A DNA stretch of 64,000 bases. Source: Callipepla californica brunnescens (taxonomy: Eukaryota > Chordata > Aves > Galliformes > Odontophoridae). Both the position numbers and the translations under genes were made by a program. Below the pieces are notes generated by a model. It was given only the letters and a program-made list of their open reading frames with translations, did not search any database and had not been told where the DNA came from. Location of the stretch: the NCBI GenBank assembly GCA_023055505.1, contig JALIRH010000006.1, positions 25,827,105-25,891,104 of the forward strand. Direction: 5' to 3'. Below, in pieces: positions 24,866 to 39,400 of this stretch; position 1 is the first letter of the stretch; the number at the start of each line of letters is the position of its first letter.

Positions 24866-27800
24866 CACGTATGATCCTTGGTATAAAAAGAAGTATCAGA
24901 TCATGACTCTACTTTTGAGATGTGTGAAATTAAAAAATATCTGTAGGTAATCTTCATGTTTGCCATATTGCAATTCATCAGGGAGCACAGTGTGTTGCTT
25001 TCTCATTCTAGAGAGCAGTCCCTTGCACATATTTTGTACTGGAAGGGCTCTCAGCACTGCAGAGGGAGTGTAAGCTGTGTGGTAAGCTTTCTGTAATGGA
25101 CATTTTCCATGCAGTGAATACAGGGAGCTTAGATTATTACATTCTCTTTTTTATAGGATACTCGACACCATTTGTGTTTTTACTGATATGTTGATGTATG
25201 CATGCACTTGGAAATCCTCCTGAGCTGTCAGTTTTAAGAAAATGGAAAGTTCATCAATAGTCCAAAAATGTTTTTTGTGACCAATTGTTGTTTACATTGG
25301 ACTGCTCACTGTAGGGGTTATTTTGGAAACGTGCTTGCACTGGGGTTTGAGGTTTTTCAGAAAAGAAACTCCAGTTTATATTTACGTTCAAAATATATAT
25401 ATATTTTTTTTTTTGAGGAAAAAAAAAAAGCCAGAACTATTAGTTTTGTGCATTTATCCAAGATTCATTTCATTGTTATGCATTCAGCTCTTTACCCTAC
25501 TGTGCCATATCTTTCTGTTTATGACTTGAGTCTGAGACATGAAGTATGGGTCACTGAGGGATTTTATTTGTCCTCCCTTTTCCACCCCACCCCTCTCAAA
25601 AAAAAAATGGAAGTTATCTTGTCATGATAAAGGGACCAGTCCTAAGTAAATGTGGAATAATATGACACAGACCCAGCTGCCCACAAAATTGTTTTGGAAC
25701 AGAAGACTTTGGAAAACAGTGCAAGACAGGATTGAAATAATTTTCTCAGGAATAAACTATTTTAAATACCATGAAAATATTTGTAACATCCCACTTCTTC
25801 ACCAGGAAGAAATCTCTTCAATCCACAATCAGGAATGATGATTATATGTTGATTAGTTGTAGTAAAGGAGTCAGTAGGCTGTGGTTTGATGCAGACTTGT
25901 GGCCTTGTTTAGCTGCTATTAATAAATGATATCTTAGTTATTGAATAGTTTCTGATTCCCTGTGAAATAATTTTATGCATGAATAATTCCCAAATATGCC
26001 AATGGAATAACACTGTTAGGTCTAATATACACGAGTTACTATGTCTATTATAAGTAGAAGCACAAATACAGATTTCTAGCAATCAAAATGATGCATTTCT
26101 ACCTAATTACAGAAGGTTTATGACTGAACCTCTACATTAAACTGAATGTTTCAGAACTGAACTTCAGAGAATAAAACTTCAAAAATGCAAGGGTTAACCT
26201 CATTATATTGCAGCTTCTCTCAACATTTCTTGTGGGGCAAAGGAATAGATTCCCTAACAGATAACAAGGAACACAATATCTCTATTGCAGACTAAATTTA
26301 AGAAGCATACAACGATCATGTTTGCTGTATGCAAATGAATCTTACTTCTTTGCTTCAGCAACATCTATAGTTGACTCAGCTAAATAAATTTTACCAAAGC
26401 TTCGAAGAAGTTTGTTCTCACCCGTATTATGGGAAAAAAAGAAAAAAAAAAAGACTACTAATCGGACTGAAATATTTTTTCCTTCTGTGTCCTCCTTCAC
26501 TAGGAGACAGAAAATATCTTGGTCAGATCAGAGGGTCAGGGTCAGAGTATGCTTTTATTTCAGTATGACCCATTTAAGCTTGGGGAAAAGATATTGCTTT
26601 CAAATGGATTTTTAACACAGGCCACAGAGAGGCTATTCTGCAGTTTAAATTAACAAGGACATGCCTTCCAAATTGTGCTCTGAATGGGATCTGGCTTTGG
26701 TGGGGAAGAGAGGTTTGTTGCTCCCACAACAAGGACTTATGAAACATTTTAATAAACAGTAAAGGCTTTCTCTGAAGAGAGAGCCTTGACAACCAGTATG
26801 CAGTACTGAGTTATATGCATAATACATCCAGACTGAATGGTCGTTGTATTTGGAGAAACCATGGCAAACTAGTGGATGAAATCCTGATTTATACAATTGT
26901 GCACTTATTGGAGTGGCCTTTCCCATAGTATCTTCTCAGGGGGTTTTACTCATTGCCAGTCATGTTTTCTCCTGTCTTCTAATCCAATGGAGTTATTTTT
27001 CACCCTTTAAGTAACAAGGGATTTTGTGTGGGAAAATGTTATCTCACTGTGCTTTGCAAAGAAAGATTCTCTAACTCAGAAAGATTACATTGTCATTAAT
27101 TGCTCTTAAAATTTTATCTACCATAGTTTTTACTTGTTAAGGTTACCAAAACATCTCACTTGGAAAACTTTTGAGTATAAAAACCTGTAGCTTCTTGAAA
27201 AGCTCTACAAAATCCTAGCTCTTGATACAAGAGAGAGACAATTCAGATGATCATAAATAAGTCCTACGAGACCTCTGACCCATTCTAGGCTTTGAATACC
27301 CAGTCTGACAACTGATGAGATACATCTGGCTCAAAAAAGCTGGATAGCAGAATCCAACCTTCTGCATACAGCATGGACTTCATGTTGAACCAGTTTAATT
27401 TTTCAAGTCCCAGAACAAACTATGTCAGAAGATACTACTCTCTGTATCGGTAAACTCCTAAAAAAAAGAAAGTATAAAATTTGGTTTGTTTGCTTACATG
27501 AAGGCTTAACAATGCAGAGACTCTCCTGGAGTTTGATTCCAGTTTTTATGACTCACTGATGGTGACTTTTTCATTTTGTTTTCCAAACTGTCTCATTGTT
27601 TACTTCCAAAATTTCCATTGACTTCAGAGGAAGTTGGATGGCGCCAATGAGGTTCTTGTAGTTTAAGAAATCAGTCCAAATTTGTCACTGGGTTGAAGAA
27701 TTCGGTTAAGAAGTCCTTTTATATGTGGGCTAATTGCTGTGGTAATGAATACAGCCGTTTGTATGTACCAAGATATTTTCGCTTCTGCTCACATTGAAAT

Positions 27801-28577
27801 TATATGTATTATCTTACACCACTGATTAAATTAAAATGTTTTCTTCTTAATTCTTTATTTAATAAGCCCTATTTATATATTTATAAGCTGTAAAGTACTG
27901 CCCAGAGGGAAACTGAAAAAAAAAAAAAACAACTGTAAAGACCACTTGTAAGAGTATGATAATTTTTTTTATTGCTGGATTTCAGATAATGCCCTAGGGA
28001 CTTCATTTGGGTGGTCAAGGAATTCTGCATGACGAGTAATAAACAAATAATTCTACACCCAATTCTGTTTTATTCCCTCTGAGCTGAGGTTCCTTATGCA
28101 AGTAGTTCCACTTCAGTATTTAGGCATGCAGTTAATCCTAGCTATTTATATAGCTGGATACCACACCCTGAAACAAAAGATACTGTATCAGTCCATGTGT
28201 AAAAAGTAGAAAACTGACAAATAGATGTAAAATAATAAAATTAAAAATAAAAAAGCAGAAAAATAGACATATTTGTGACTCAGACACCAACATAATTACA
28301 TTTTTCAATTAAAAATAGAAATCCACATAACATCTTAATGCTTTTTATTTTCTAGATTTGAAGGAGTATTCATAAAATTCAAATACTTATTTCTCCAATT
28401 GTACATTTTTTTAATAAATGGGTTATCACTGATACCTTTATATTTTGCTTCATTGTGTACTGGTTTTAACAAAGCCTTTTTTTCCCTGTTATTAATAATT
28501 CACTGAATATTGTGTGAATAATGTCTATATTGTCTTTGAGTAGTACATGCTTAGTAATATTAACCAGTTCTGCTATG

Positions 28578-28598
28578 ATTTATTTATTTATTTATTTT
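28578..28598. repeat. (TTTA)n microsatellite
   Basis: About five units of TTTA in a row, a plain tetranucleotide repeat. Confidence 0.85.
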
Positions 28599-31500
28599 CC
28601 TGGCAAAAATACTTAATCAAAACCTGCTCGTTTAACTTTTGCTGCTAGTGAAAATCATAGGATTCATAGGATATTCAGAGCCTTGGGATGCAGGTCTGTT
28701 TCAGGAACTGAGTATCTTAAAATCCTGCCAGACACTGCAACTTTAATAAAAGAGAATTGTTGATATTCACTGGAAAATCTAGAAAGATTTACTTTATTAG
28801 TGTTTTAACTAAAACCAGAGTTTGGCAGCTAATCTCCTAAACATCTAAACATCAACAACTACTCTGTTTCCCCTTTGTAGCAAAATGTATGCTGTACTCT
28901 GGAGAGCAAGACACAGAATGTGAAATATGTATGGATACATTTTGACATGTGCATAATCTGGCAAGGCTTTTTAGAAAGTACAACCATAGCTCAAGTTCAA
29001 TTAAAACCTTAATACTATAGTCCAGGAGATTTATCTGCTTTCCTAAGGGGTCAGATTTTCACCCCCCTTATACAAGCTAATTCATTAGAATTACTAGTGA
29101 GGTTTGGTGATCATCAGTCAAAGCTGGAGGGGGCTCCAAACCAAGCCCACAGGGCCAAAAACTCTAAAGGACACACACTGATTCTTCCATCATAACCTGA
29201 CTGAACTATATCTGCAGGCAGAAAACATGGTCAACTTCGCTTCACGTAAATATTTAGGAATCATAAAAAGTGCTATATGTGAAGATAGTTTCCAAACCTT
29301 TAAAAAGGTACATATGTACATGAGTACCCTGCCAGTATACACTGATAAACAGCAGTCTTAAAGGATCCTTCTACAAATTACCTTTTATTGGGAACACTTT
29401 TTTTTTTTCTTTTCCAGATTTCAGTTCAGCTAAATCAAGGGTTAAGAAAAAAGATCTTTTCTGGCTGCTCTCAACCACTTTGAAAATTGAATTTAGAAAA
29501 TCTTCTGCAGCTGTGGCTGGCATTACTTTTTGTTCTACGTTGTTACTGAGTGCTACCATCTTGTCTTGGCTGGTCTTAATCAACTGTTCCTCTTAAATTA
29601 AAAATTTAGCTGAGACTTGAAATATCTTTTATCATTGCAATCACTACTTTAAGCCATAGTAGTCATGGTAATTGACATAATAAACAAATAAAGAAACAAA
29701 CAAATAAATAGTTTTTAGCAAGTACAATTTAAAAGCAGAATGTAACTATATAAAAGGAAGAACGTGCTATTGTGCCTTAAGATGAATTCCGACAGGAATA
29801 CATTTCACATTGCTCCTTTATGTTCCAGAACAGCAAAAACTTATTGAAAAATGTATTTGAAAAACATCATTATTCACACTCTAAAAGAGAAAGTAATCTA
29901 ATGGCTCTCCACGTCTGTGTGGGCACTGTCTTTCCACAGCAGGATTCTCCAGTAAGGTCCCTCTTTGTCGTCCATAAAATTGTCTAAATGGACCAAGGAA
30001 GATGATCGCTACTAACCTGGAAGGCACATTTGTTGGTTTTAGATCTACCCAACTGCCTGTTAGAATACTGCCCTGAATTCTGGTAGCTTAAATTACCCCG
30101 TGCCAGTTCTACTAATTTTTTGAAGGTTCAAAGCATAGACTGAGTTGACAGAGAGGGATTTTTTTGCTTTCAAGTGTGAGCTGTGGTTGAGTATAGGGAC
30201 AAATTTTTCTTCCCTGTTTCTCGTTTTTCTTGCTGAATTCACTGGGAACAGCAGAATTTTAGCATCTACAAAAAATTCCTCTGTTACTTAAGTCACTTAA
30301 GCTGTTATAACTCAGAATCTTCTTGTCAAAGTTCATTAATTCAAATTAGTGTAATAAATTGTACATTTTGGGTTTGGCCCAAGGGAACCTTTAGTCTTTC
30401 TTGCCTATGGATTCCTCAGATGCTAACTATTACTGTTTATTTTCCTGTAAAGTGGTCTATGAATAGAACAGCAATGAGGAGGGCTTGACAAGAAACAGAA
30501 GTAACACAAAACACCAAAATATTCACATTCTCCTTCACCTCCATTAATAGTTTCTTTTATTATTCTTTTTTCCTATGGCCCAGAAAGCAGAACTCTATAG
30601 CAGACACCCGAAGGATGTAATGAGCCTCTCTATAAGGGCAACTATTGCTTCATTTAGTACAGAGAACAGAAAGACTTCTTTTTTCTTAAATATAGCCGTA
30701 AATCTCAGCAGAATGCATCAATTCCAGCTCACTGTGCCACAAGGCTGACTTTTTCATTTTCTTGGTTTCTTTGAAGTCATCTGAGTAGAGGAGGGAAGTG
30801 ATTTGGGACATAGCTGTGCCCTGTGATGAAACTCATTTTTTTAGATCTCTGAAAACATCCTCACAGAGTGTGCCAACCAGTCACATCATTCTTCTGTTTA
30901 CTTTAGACAGCACTCATTCTTTTGAAGATACTAATGCCTTGAATGATCTATTCTGAACACATTGCATTTTTTGTTCTAAAGAAAAAGGTGCAGAACTTGA
31001 AATGATTTGTTGCCTTTACCTATACAGTGATGCCGTCAGCTCCGCTGGCAGTATTTATGATGATACTGTTCTATGAAAGGTGAGCAACTATACTTCAAGG
31101 TCTACATGCAGAAACACAAGGCTTTGCTATACTGATGAAATAATGACATGAAAACAAACCACAGATGCATAGCCAAAGGTCAGAGACTGTAGTACTTTTA
31201 CTGCCTGGAGATTCAATGGAGTGTTATGGAAATTAACCACCTATCATATGACGTGAGGTCTAATGGAGCAGAACTAAGACTAGGAGAGATGCACAGACCC
31301 TGAATAACTAAAAGACCATAAAGAGGCACCCAGTTAGATGCTTGCTATCTTCTAATATCCTTCTTCAACATGCAGCAAGAGGGCAAGATTCAGCACATGA
31401 CTAAGGACAACCCTACTGTATTCCCTGTCCTGGCAATTGCACAATTCATTTAACTACTAACACAGTTTTTAACACATTATCCTCATGTAGACACATCCAG

Positions 31501-32289
31501 ATAGAAAGATGATGGAAAACATTTATTCAGTGACTCAGATTATCTGTATGCTTAATGAGGAGGAAAGCTCTGCCTTCCTTCACATAAATAAATAACCATT
31601 GTGCCTAAAATTCTGTCAAAATTATAAATATTTTATATGAAAATGTTTCAAGGCAGATGGTTCATCTAAAAATAAAAATAAATGCTATTTCTTTTCAGTG
31701 AGAAGTAAAAATATATCTGAAGACATTAAAATGGAAAATAAAATTATCTGGGGAAGCTCCTTCAATTAGAAGAGCATCAAAGAGCACATTACTCTATCTC
31801 AAGTTAAGTAAGCATGGTGTCATTCCAGCAGAGTAGTTTTAATTTGTTCAAAATACTCTGATGGGATGATTTATACCCCAGTATTTCTGGCAAAGACACT
31901 TAGGAGAGTTAACTGTCTTTCCTGAAAGGCACAAGAGGCTTTTGTTGATTGAATTTAGGTGAAGAATATTTACGTTTATGTTCAATAACATATAATAAGC
32001 TGTTTAAATTGGTTAATCTAACTAACCATCTCCAACCCAAACCTGTTTCTAGCTCTATTATTTTTTTAAAAAGGCCTTCTAGCTTTTTTTTTTTTCAATT
32101 ATTATTTTTTTCCCCCTGTCTTTGCATGTTATATTCACTGTTTTAGTTCTGGAGAAATTTATAGGATGGAACTTACAGGATGGACTAGGAACACTGCTGA
32201 CCCCTCAGTAGTAGGTACTCTGCTGCAGTTTGAAATCCATTCAGACACAGCAATGCAACTCATTATCAGAAGGGGTTTTTTATTTTTAA

Positions 32290-32312
32290 TTTTATTATTA
32301 TTATTATTATTT
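32290..32312. repeat. (TTA)n microsatellite
   Basis: About seven TTA units in a T/A-rich context. Confidence 0.85.
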
Positions 32313-35300
32313 CAATTATTTCAGTAAAGCATCTTACTGAGCAGCCCCGTGTACTGTTGTTCTAATAGAACGAGTCTGAGGTTTCTCAACAGATTAAATC
32401 AATCTAAACCAGCTTTGCCATGATTCTCCCTCCTTTTCTCCAGAGTTCTCCACTCCTCTTATGCTGGCACAGATGATTCCCAGTGACTCAAAGATGGTTC
32501 AGAGGAGCTAACAGAAATCTATTAGGGCTCTCTGTAGAGTTTTAGAGCTAGCACAAGAGAGGTGGTGGGGGACCCATAGCAAAATATTAAATCTTGATTA
32601 CGTCTGTGCTGATTCATATTGGCTTAATTTGGCACAGTACTGAAACCTGAGAGTACAGCAAACACTATCATGGGGTACACAATCTGCCAAGGCAGAAGAG
32701 AAAACTGGAAATGTCTGAATCTGGCTTTTCTAGCTATGTCAGCATCCTGAGTCATTTCATCCACAGGGGTAAGACTGGTAGAGATGGAGCCCACAGTCAT
32801 TAACGTATTCTGTCACAGTTGGGTCCCCTCCATGTCCCTATGCTGACTGCTACAGTTGAGGCAGAGGACCAACAGATTTTCCACAGGTAAGAGACTATCA
32901 TCTGAAAAAAATCTCTGTCAGCCATGTTCAGACAGTTTTTAGATTCTTTCCCCTTCTCAAGTAGCACGGTTATCGAAGACACTGCCTGTTATATCACTTC
33001 ACTACTTGAGCTGCTGTCTTCTGCTCTTTTCATCCTCAGTGTATTAACTGCTTGCCCCATTAGTCGAATTCTTCCTTTGGGTGATTTTTCTCTGGGATAG
33101 CTTTTGTGCTTTTTTCAAGCAGAGCTGTAGATCAGAGCGAACATTCAAGATGCACATTCACCCAGTAAAGGCTACTCATGCTCATGTAGAAAACATATAA
33201 AAGAAAAATGCCATGTCTGATGAATGGAGGAGGATTGTGGAGTCCTTTAGCAGACATTGCTAGAACAAGTTTTTTAAACTCTCTCTTAAGAAGTAGGTTT
33301 AAAAACAAGCATTGCCACATTCTCAGAATTTATGCTTTAAGGGGATAATAATTTCAGAACCAATTCAACAAAGGTTCAAAATTGGAAGGTTTCTTGGAAA
33401 ATTCCTAGACAACTCATTAGAGTCAAAATCAACAGTATCATGGAGGAATTCAATTACGTTACATATAAATTAATCTAAAAGAATGGGGAAGGAAAAAAAT
33501 AAAAATGATGTCACTTACATAAGTTGCTTGTTCTAGCAAACATACTTCTCTGTGCTGCCAGAAATTTTATGGAAGGTTCAACATTTTTATCTCACTGCTG
33601 TTGGCCTGATTGAGAGGACAATGACCAGTGGGAAACATTAAGCATGCTTACTCAGAAAAATGTCTAAAATACCACTATACACTTTGGTTGTTCAGATGAG
33701 AAGGAAAAATGATTTAACCGCTGGCTAGGACCAAATGTGGATGACAATAGTTAACGTGGGATCCCCATCTCAGTAGAAATTTACTTCAGCATCTGCGACA
33801 TTCAACAATAGAAGGAAATAGTGGACACTAATAGCAGGATTTCCTTTGACAATTCACTTTTATTCTTTCTTCCCTTAAGTCCCTTTATTCTTTCCTAGTA
33901 AAAATTTTATACATCAGTGGCAGCTGGAGAGAATGTAACTTTAGGTCTGAAAACACCTCAATCCATCAACAAGGAGGTCCAGCAGCTGGTCACTGTTGTC
34001 ATATAGGAAGGAAACCGTAGCCTTCACTTTGAGCCATGAGAAGCAAGACAAGAAAGAGACATTCATGCTTAGACAGTGGACACAGTGGGGCCAGGATCTG
34101 GTGGAAAGTTGTGAGTAAAAGATGCCATCATGCAAAGTTGCTTAGTCACTTGTTTAAAGTAGATAACACTGTATATCTACATATGTTCACAACAAGAATC
34201 TGAGATGCTGTCTGCATCCGCATTAGCGAGCAGTAGTTCTCAGTAGGAGTATTTCTTTACAAAGAAAATCTTACTCTTGAAGATTCAGCCTCCACTTTTT
34301 ATTCACAGTGTTATGAGCACAGTAGGAACTCATCTAGATCGCATTTTCTGGTTTGAAAGTTAACCAGTTTGATCAACACAGACATTTTGTTCATTTTGGA
34401 ATGAACAAACTGCAAAAAGTGGAGATAACTGGAGATTCATTTCAGAAGGGAATTCCTGATATAAACAAAAATAAGATGGATGCTCCTACAGTTCATTCTC
34501 TTCTTCTTCACTAGTGAACAAGTCGTAAGATCAAGATCCCAGTAATGGGCAGAATGGAAATATGCTGCACTTGGTAAGAAATTACCATGATAAACCTTTG
34601 AAGGTCTGATTCACTTTGGGGTCTCATCAGAGAGATCTCTTTGGATCAAGAGCTGTGAGAACGCAGCTAAGGTACTGCTGAGAATACCCAAACTGCTACA
34701 ACATGACACAAGTTCTCTACTATGACCAAAACCATCTGTGAAAAAGGGTACATAGCTTAACTACATAATACACCTCCAATGAAAACCTTTCCTATCCATT
34801 AATTTTACATCATTTTGAAGCTACTTATGAACAAACGATAGGAAAAAAAGAAAAAGAAAAAAAAGGATCAAGACAAGAGTTTCACTTGTTTTTCAGAGCT
34901 CTTGTAGTATCATGCATGCAACCAGCAATAGTATTGCACAAGGCAGCTGAAAGATACTGAATTAGGAATTAGTTGGCTGCCTGGCTTCTCTTGAATTAGC
35001 AGCAGCGTCCAAAGAAAACACTTTGAAAGAGTTCAGAAAGACTACTTAGAAGAAAAGTATCATATGTGATAGTCTTCTGCCCATTGCCAAACAGTGACAA
35101 ACCCAAACCTCCAGATAGGCAAATCATTTTTCTTTAGAAAACTGCAGGAAAAGCAGTGCTTTTTGGAGAAATAATGAAAAAGAAAGCTGGCAACACTCAT
35201 ACTATGCCCCATCCTGTTGACAAATCACACAAAAAATACAAAGAGAAGCTGAACGTCTTACACAATGAGCAGGCTATAATTTATTATGTACTGTACAAAC

Positions 35301-35404
35301 TATAACTAAATGTTCCCATTAAAAATGTAGTTAAACAGTTATGAAAACTTTGTTAGTGTTTTGGCTTGTATGTAGATAGGGTAAAGAAATCTAGACTTGT
35401 GTCT

Positions 35405-36415
35405 GGAACTCCAGCCTCAACCCACAGAATGATTGGGATTGGAAGAGACCTCTTAAGAGTCTCCTAAAGCATGTTACCTAGAGTAGTTTGCACAGGAAAG
35501 CACCCAGGTGGGTTTTGAATATATCCAGAGGAGACTCCACAAACTCTCCAGACAGCTTATTCCAGTGATCTGTCACCCTCAAAGTAAAAAAGTTTTTTCT
35601 TACCTTTATCGATCTTTTTGTGTTCAATTTGGGCCCATTGCCCCTTGTTATCTTGCTGGACACTGCTGAAAATAATCTGGCCCCATTCTCACTGCTCCAG
35701 CCCTGAGAATATTTGTTGGCATTGAAACAATTCCCCTCAGTCTTCTCCAGGCTGAACAATCGCAGAGCTCTCAGCCTTTCCTCATAAGAGAGATGTTCCG
35801 GGCCTTAATCAGACCTCTGTACTCCAGAAGTTCCTTGTCTTTCTTGAACTGGGTAACACAGAACAGGACATAATAATTGATGTGGCCTCACCAGAGCAAA
35901 GGGGGAGGATAACCTCCCTTGACATGATAGTCATTCTCTTTTTAATACGCCCCAGGATACCATGGGCCTTCTTGGCCACAGAGGCATGTCTCACGGCCAA
36001 CCTGTTGTCCACCAAGACACACAGGTCCTTCTCCACAATATTCCTTTCCAGTAGCTCAGTCCCTAACCCGTACAGATGCATGCAGTTATTATTCTCCAGA
36101 TGTCAGATTCTGCACTTGCCCTTGTTGAACCTTGTACAGTTCCTCTCTGACCAACTTTCCAGTCTGTTTAGGTCTCTCTGAATGGCAGCATAGCTTTTTT
36201 GTGTGTCAGCCACTCCTCCCAGCTTCACATCTTCAGCAAGCTTGCTGAGGGTGTATTCTTTCCCCTCATCTAGGTCACAGATGAAGATGCTAAACAAGAC
36301 TAGACCCAACACTGACCACTGGTGTACACCTCTAGGCTTCTAACTAGACTCAGTGCTGCTGATCTGCTCTGTCAGACAGCCAGTTTTCAGTCCACCACAC
36401 AATGATATTCAGACT
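35405..36415 (-). mobile_element. CR1 retrotransposon, ORF2 3' portion and 3' end (copy C)
   Basis: About 1 kb of minus-strand CR1, the longest single continuous copy after A. From its 5' side (36415) it reads the RT region [20 protein letters not shown], then [17 protein letters not shown] and FNKGKCRI (36103-36312). It continues with IVEKDLCVLVDNRLAVRHAS and AKKAHGILGRIKKRM (35809-36081), then the C-terminal KNFFTLRVTDHWNKLSGEFV (35478-35759). The last block is in a different frame from the first two, so a frameshift lies between about 35760 and 35810. The 3' end falls at about 35420, reading CCAATCATTCTGTGGG on the minus strand. Where CR1 RT normally has FADD the copy reads LAED, a destroyed catalytic motif. 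It is inactive. Confidence 0.93.
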
Positions 36416-39400
36416 TACTTTATAATGCTTGGAATGCTTACATACTTAACAATATAGACAATGAAAAAGACCTACTTTTTCATTTCCTGATTTAGAAAGG
36501 TTATTAAGGTTTAGGTGCTGCTTTTTTAAATTCATTTAATTTTATATGATTTTTTTCATGCAGAAAATAAGGTGAGATAAACACCAAGCATTAGCTACTG
36601 TCATTATGCCTTCACTCCATGTATGTAAAGATACAGCCTGAAGTTCATCATGCATTATACATGGGGAGTATATACAGAGGACCCACTTGAATCCAGTATG
36701 AAAAAACATTAATGCTACTGGTGCTGAGATTTTCCTTTGATCCACAAACAGAACAAGGACTGAGACTTGGTCTTATATTTCTTCCTTTCTAACTTGCTGT
36801 GTCAATCTCTTGCCATTTGACTGCAGCTAGTGCTTAATAATTTTCAATCAGCACGAAGTTCACTATAACAAAACTTTATTTTAAGAATTATTATTATTAA
36901 TTATTATTGCTACTATTATTTTAGTAAAAAGACAGTTTGCAAAAACCATGAAATTGCATAATTTTTCTCTGTCTCTTTAGAGGGAATGTGTGTTCATGAG
37001 GCAGTCCTTGTTGTGACCATTCTCTTTCACACTAAATAAGAAAACTTTTTCTGTAATGCCACTGCTCTTGCTTTTGACCATTTCTGCAACTGATGACTTC
37101 TGAAAAACGTCAGATTAAGTAAGAAAACCTGCTATCCTTATATTTCTATTGAAAAATGCTTACTTATACTTTGTCAACTTCCATCTTTCCCTCAGAACAT
37201 ATTGTACTCCGGTCTGGGGGTACAGAGAGACCATTTGCACACCGGGGCTAAAGCATGTGTACAAACATAAGACACCTCTAAGTCATTCTATGAGTTCGAA
37301 ATGTCATTAATCAAAGATGTTTTCTTCCATCAGTGATCAAAGCTTCCAATAAGACTAAATGACTTATGTAAAACAAACTCACAAATCTGAGCCACAAAGA
37401 CAGCCTCCAAAGCACACACTCACACACCGCTGCTTTTCAAAATGTTTCTCAATGACTGATCTCAGTGCAGATCTATGGATATATCAAATCTCATGTGTCT
37501 GTACTACAAGTGGGGCTTAAAATAAGCAAGTAGGCATGTGTGGCCCAACTTGCCTCTCACACTCATATCAGTGCAGATTAAGACTGATATTGGATTAATT
37601 TTTTGACAAGTAGTGAAAGTTTTCTGGGTTACTAGGAAACCAAAGGTTTTCATGAGACTATAAGTATTTCCTATCTCTAGGTTTAAAACTTTTCTTCTTT
37701 AACTTAAACTGCAGTAAAATATACTTTTCAAGCAAAGACTGTTTACAGGAGACTCACTGTAAATTAATTAATGCAAAAAAAGGAAAAGTATGTACATCCA
37801 GCCACTTATCACAAAATCATACAATATTCTTGATTACTGAGTTGTTAACATGCAGAACTGATATTCTATGGACATTACACACCTACTTGACCTTTTTCAC
37901 TTGAGAAACCTTCAGCCCTGTTTCAACTATTTGCCAGTATTAATGACAGCCAAGACTAAATGATGCAACTAGAGAGCTGACCCAACATCCTTTAATGACA
38001 ACAGAAATTTTCCCTTGCTTTAGAGGATTGCTTCTTAATTTTCTATTGTCTGTGTAAAACAAGTGAAACTTTATGTTCTGTGTTTAGTACTCCTTGAGAG
38101 GCTCCTTAAGGGTTAAAGAATTCCACAAACCATAATAGCATGAACTGATTTGTAATGTTTTAAAAGCTGGTAAAATAGACACTTCTGTGATTTCATTTTC
38201 TTTGCTGTTTATCTATCTATCTGACAGATAAACAGCTATCCAGATTAGACAAGTAGATATCTGATGTATAGGAGGAAGAGAGGGAGAGAGACAGAAAAGG
38301 AAAAGGAGAGATAGGTTTGATCAAGAGAGCAAGAAACACCGATTTCCAAGGTTAGAAAATTTAATAACAATATAAGAGACATATGGTCTGGATGGATTAA
38401 GGGCATTTCTCTTGACTAAGCAGTTTACAGAAAACACTCAGGCATGGGAAAAACAATTTTAGAAACCTTTTTCTTTGATAAAAAATTGAAGATCTGAGAT
38501 ACATTTCAAGATCCTAGATAGCTTTTGCCAGACTAAGCACCTATTGAACATTGTCATCACACATACAAGTCACTGAGAAAAAGCATGAGTGAAGTCATAA
38601 GAGTGAGTTATGTGTTGCCAGCTCTCATAAGGAGAGAAAGGATATTGCCAGGCTGTCACTATTAACAAGTTCTCAGACCTTTCATGCATGCTGTGAAGGA
38701 CTAGGTCATTGTGTTGAAGCTGCAGCGCATTTCCTTCCCAAACCTGAGACAGGAAACAGAAGCACAAGGGAACAAAAGAAGCAACAAAAGTCCAGAGACA
38801 GTTCCACTATAATCACATGCGACTGCAAAATATTTCCCTTCTCTTCCTCCATAAAAATACCTACATTAAACAGAGATATGAAGCTGTTCAAGAAGGAGGA
38901 GTTCAGTCTTTCATGGATTTGCCCTTTTTTACTTTATATTCAAACTTTTGACACATGATTGTTATTACTTATCCTTGCCAGCAAAAATCCTGAAGTGTTT
39001 GGCTAGTCAACAAGGAGAGACTGCTAAAAAAAAAAGAAGGAAGAAAAAAAAAAGCCTTCTGGATTCCCTCCCTCTGAATTTAAAGGGTATTCAACATATT
39101 TATTGCTTAAAAATATAATTTTAAACATTGCTTCTTTTCCTCTTTTCCCTGAGCAAAACATTTGCACTCATTTTTTCCTGGAAAGATATCCACCCTAGTA
39201 TAGCAACTGAGTCAAGATTAATAAGCCAGTGTTATTGCTTAACTGAAGGCTCTAGAAGAATATTTGCACTCCGAGCCTCCACTGACTCCAGTAGGCTTTG
39301 TACTGAAATCTCCAGGGAAAACATATTATGAGACTAAACAGGTTTTCCAGTAATCACAGTAATTAATTATTCCTAGTGGAACAAGACCTATCGAAGATAA

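Larger units (their letters stand above)
23689..35404. other. Long gene-free stretch, simple repeats only
   Basis: Nearly 12 kb in which I recognise no gene, RNA or CR1 piece. It holds a perfect 9-bp-arm hairpin at 24098-24120, A/C-rich low-complexity sequence at 24777-24865, a (TTTA)n run at about 28578-28598, a (TTA)n run at about 32290-32312 and many short A/T runs. Open frames reach 119 codons (25268-25627, plus) but include poly-A/poly-T-encoded stretches and no domains. Confidence 0.55.

Noticed and set aside
35478..36312. Three minus-strand open frames of 69-93 codons as host genes
   Set aside because: All three follow the order of the CR1 ORF2 C-terminal half; they are one decayed retrotransposon.
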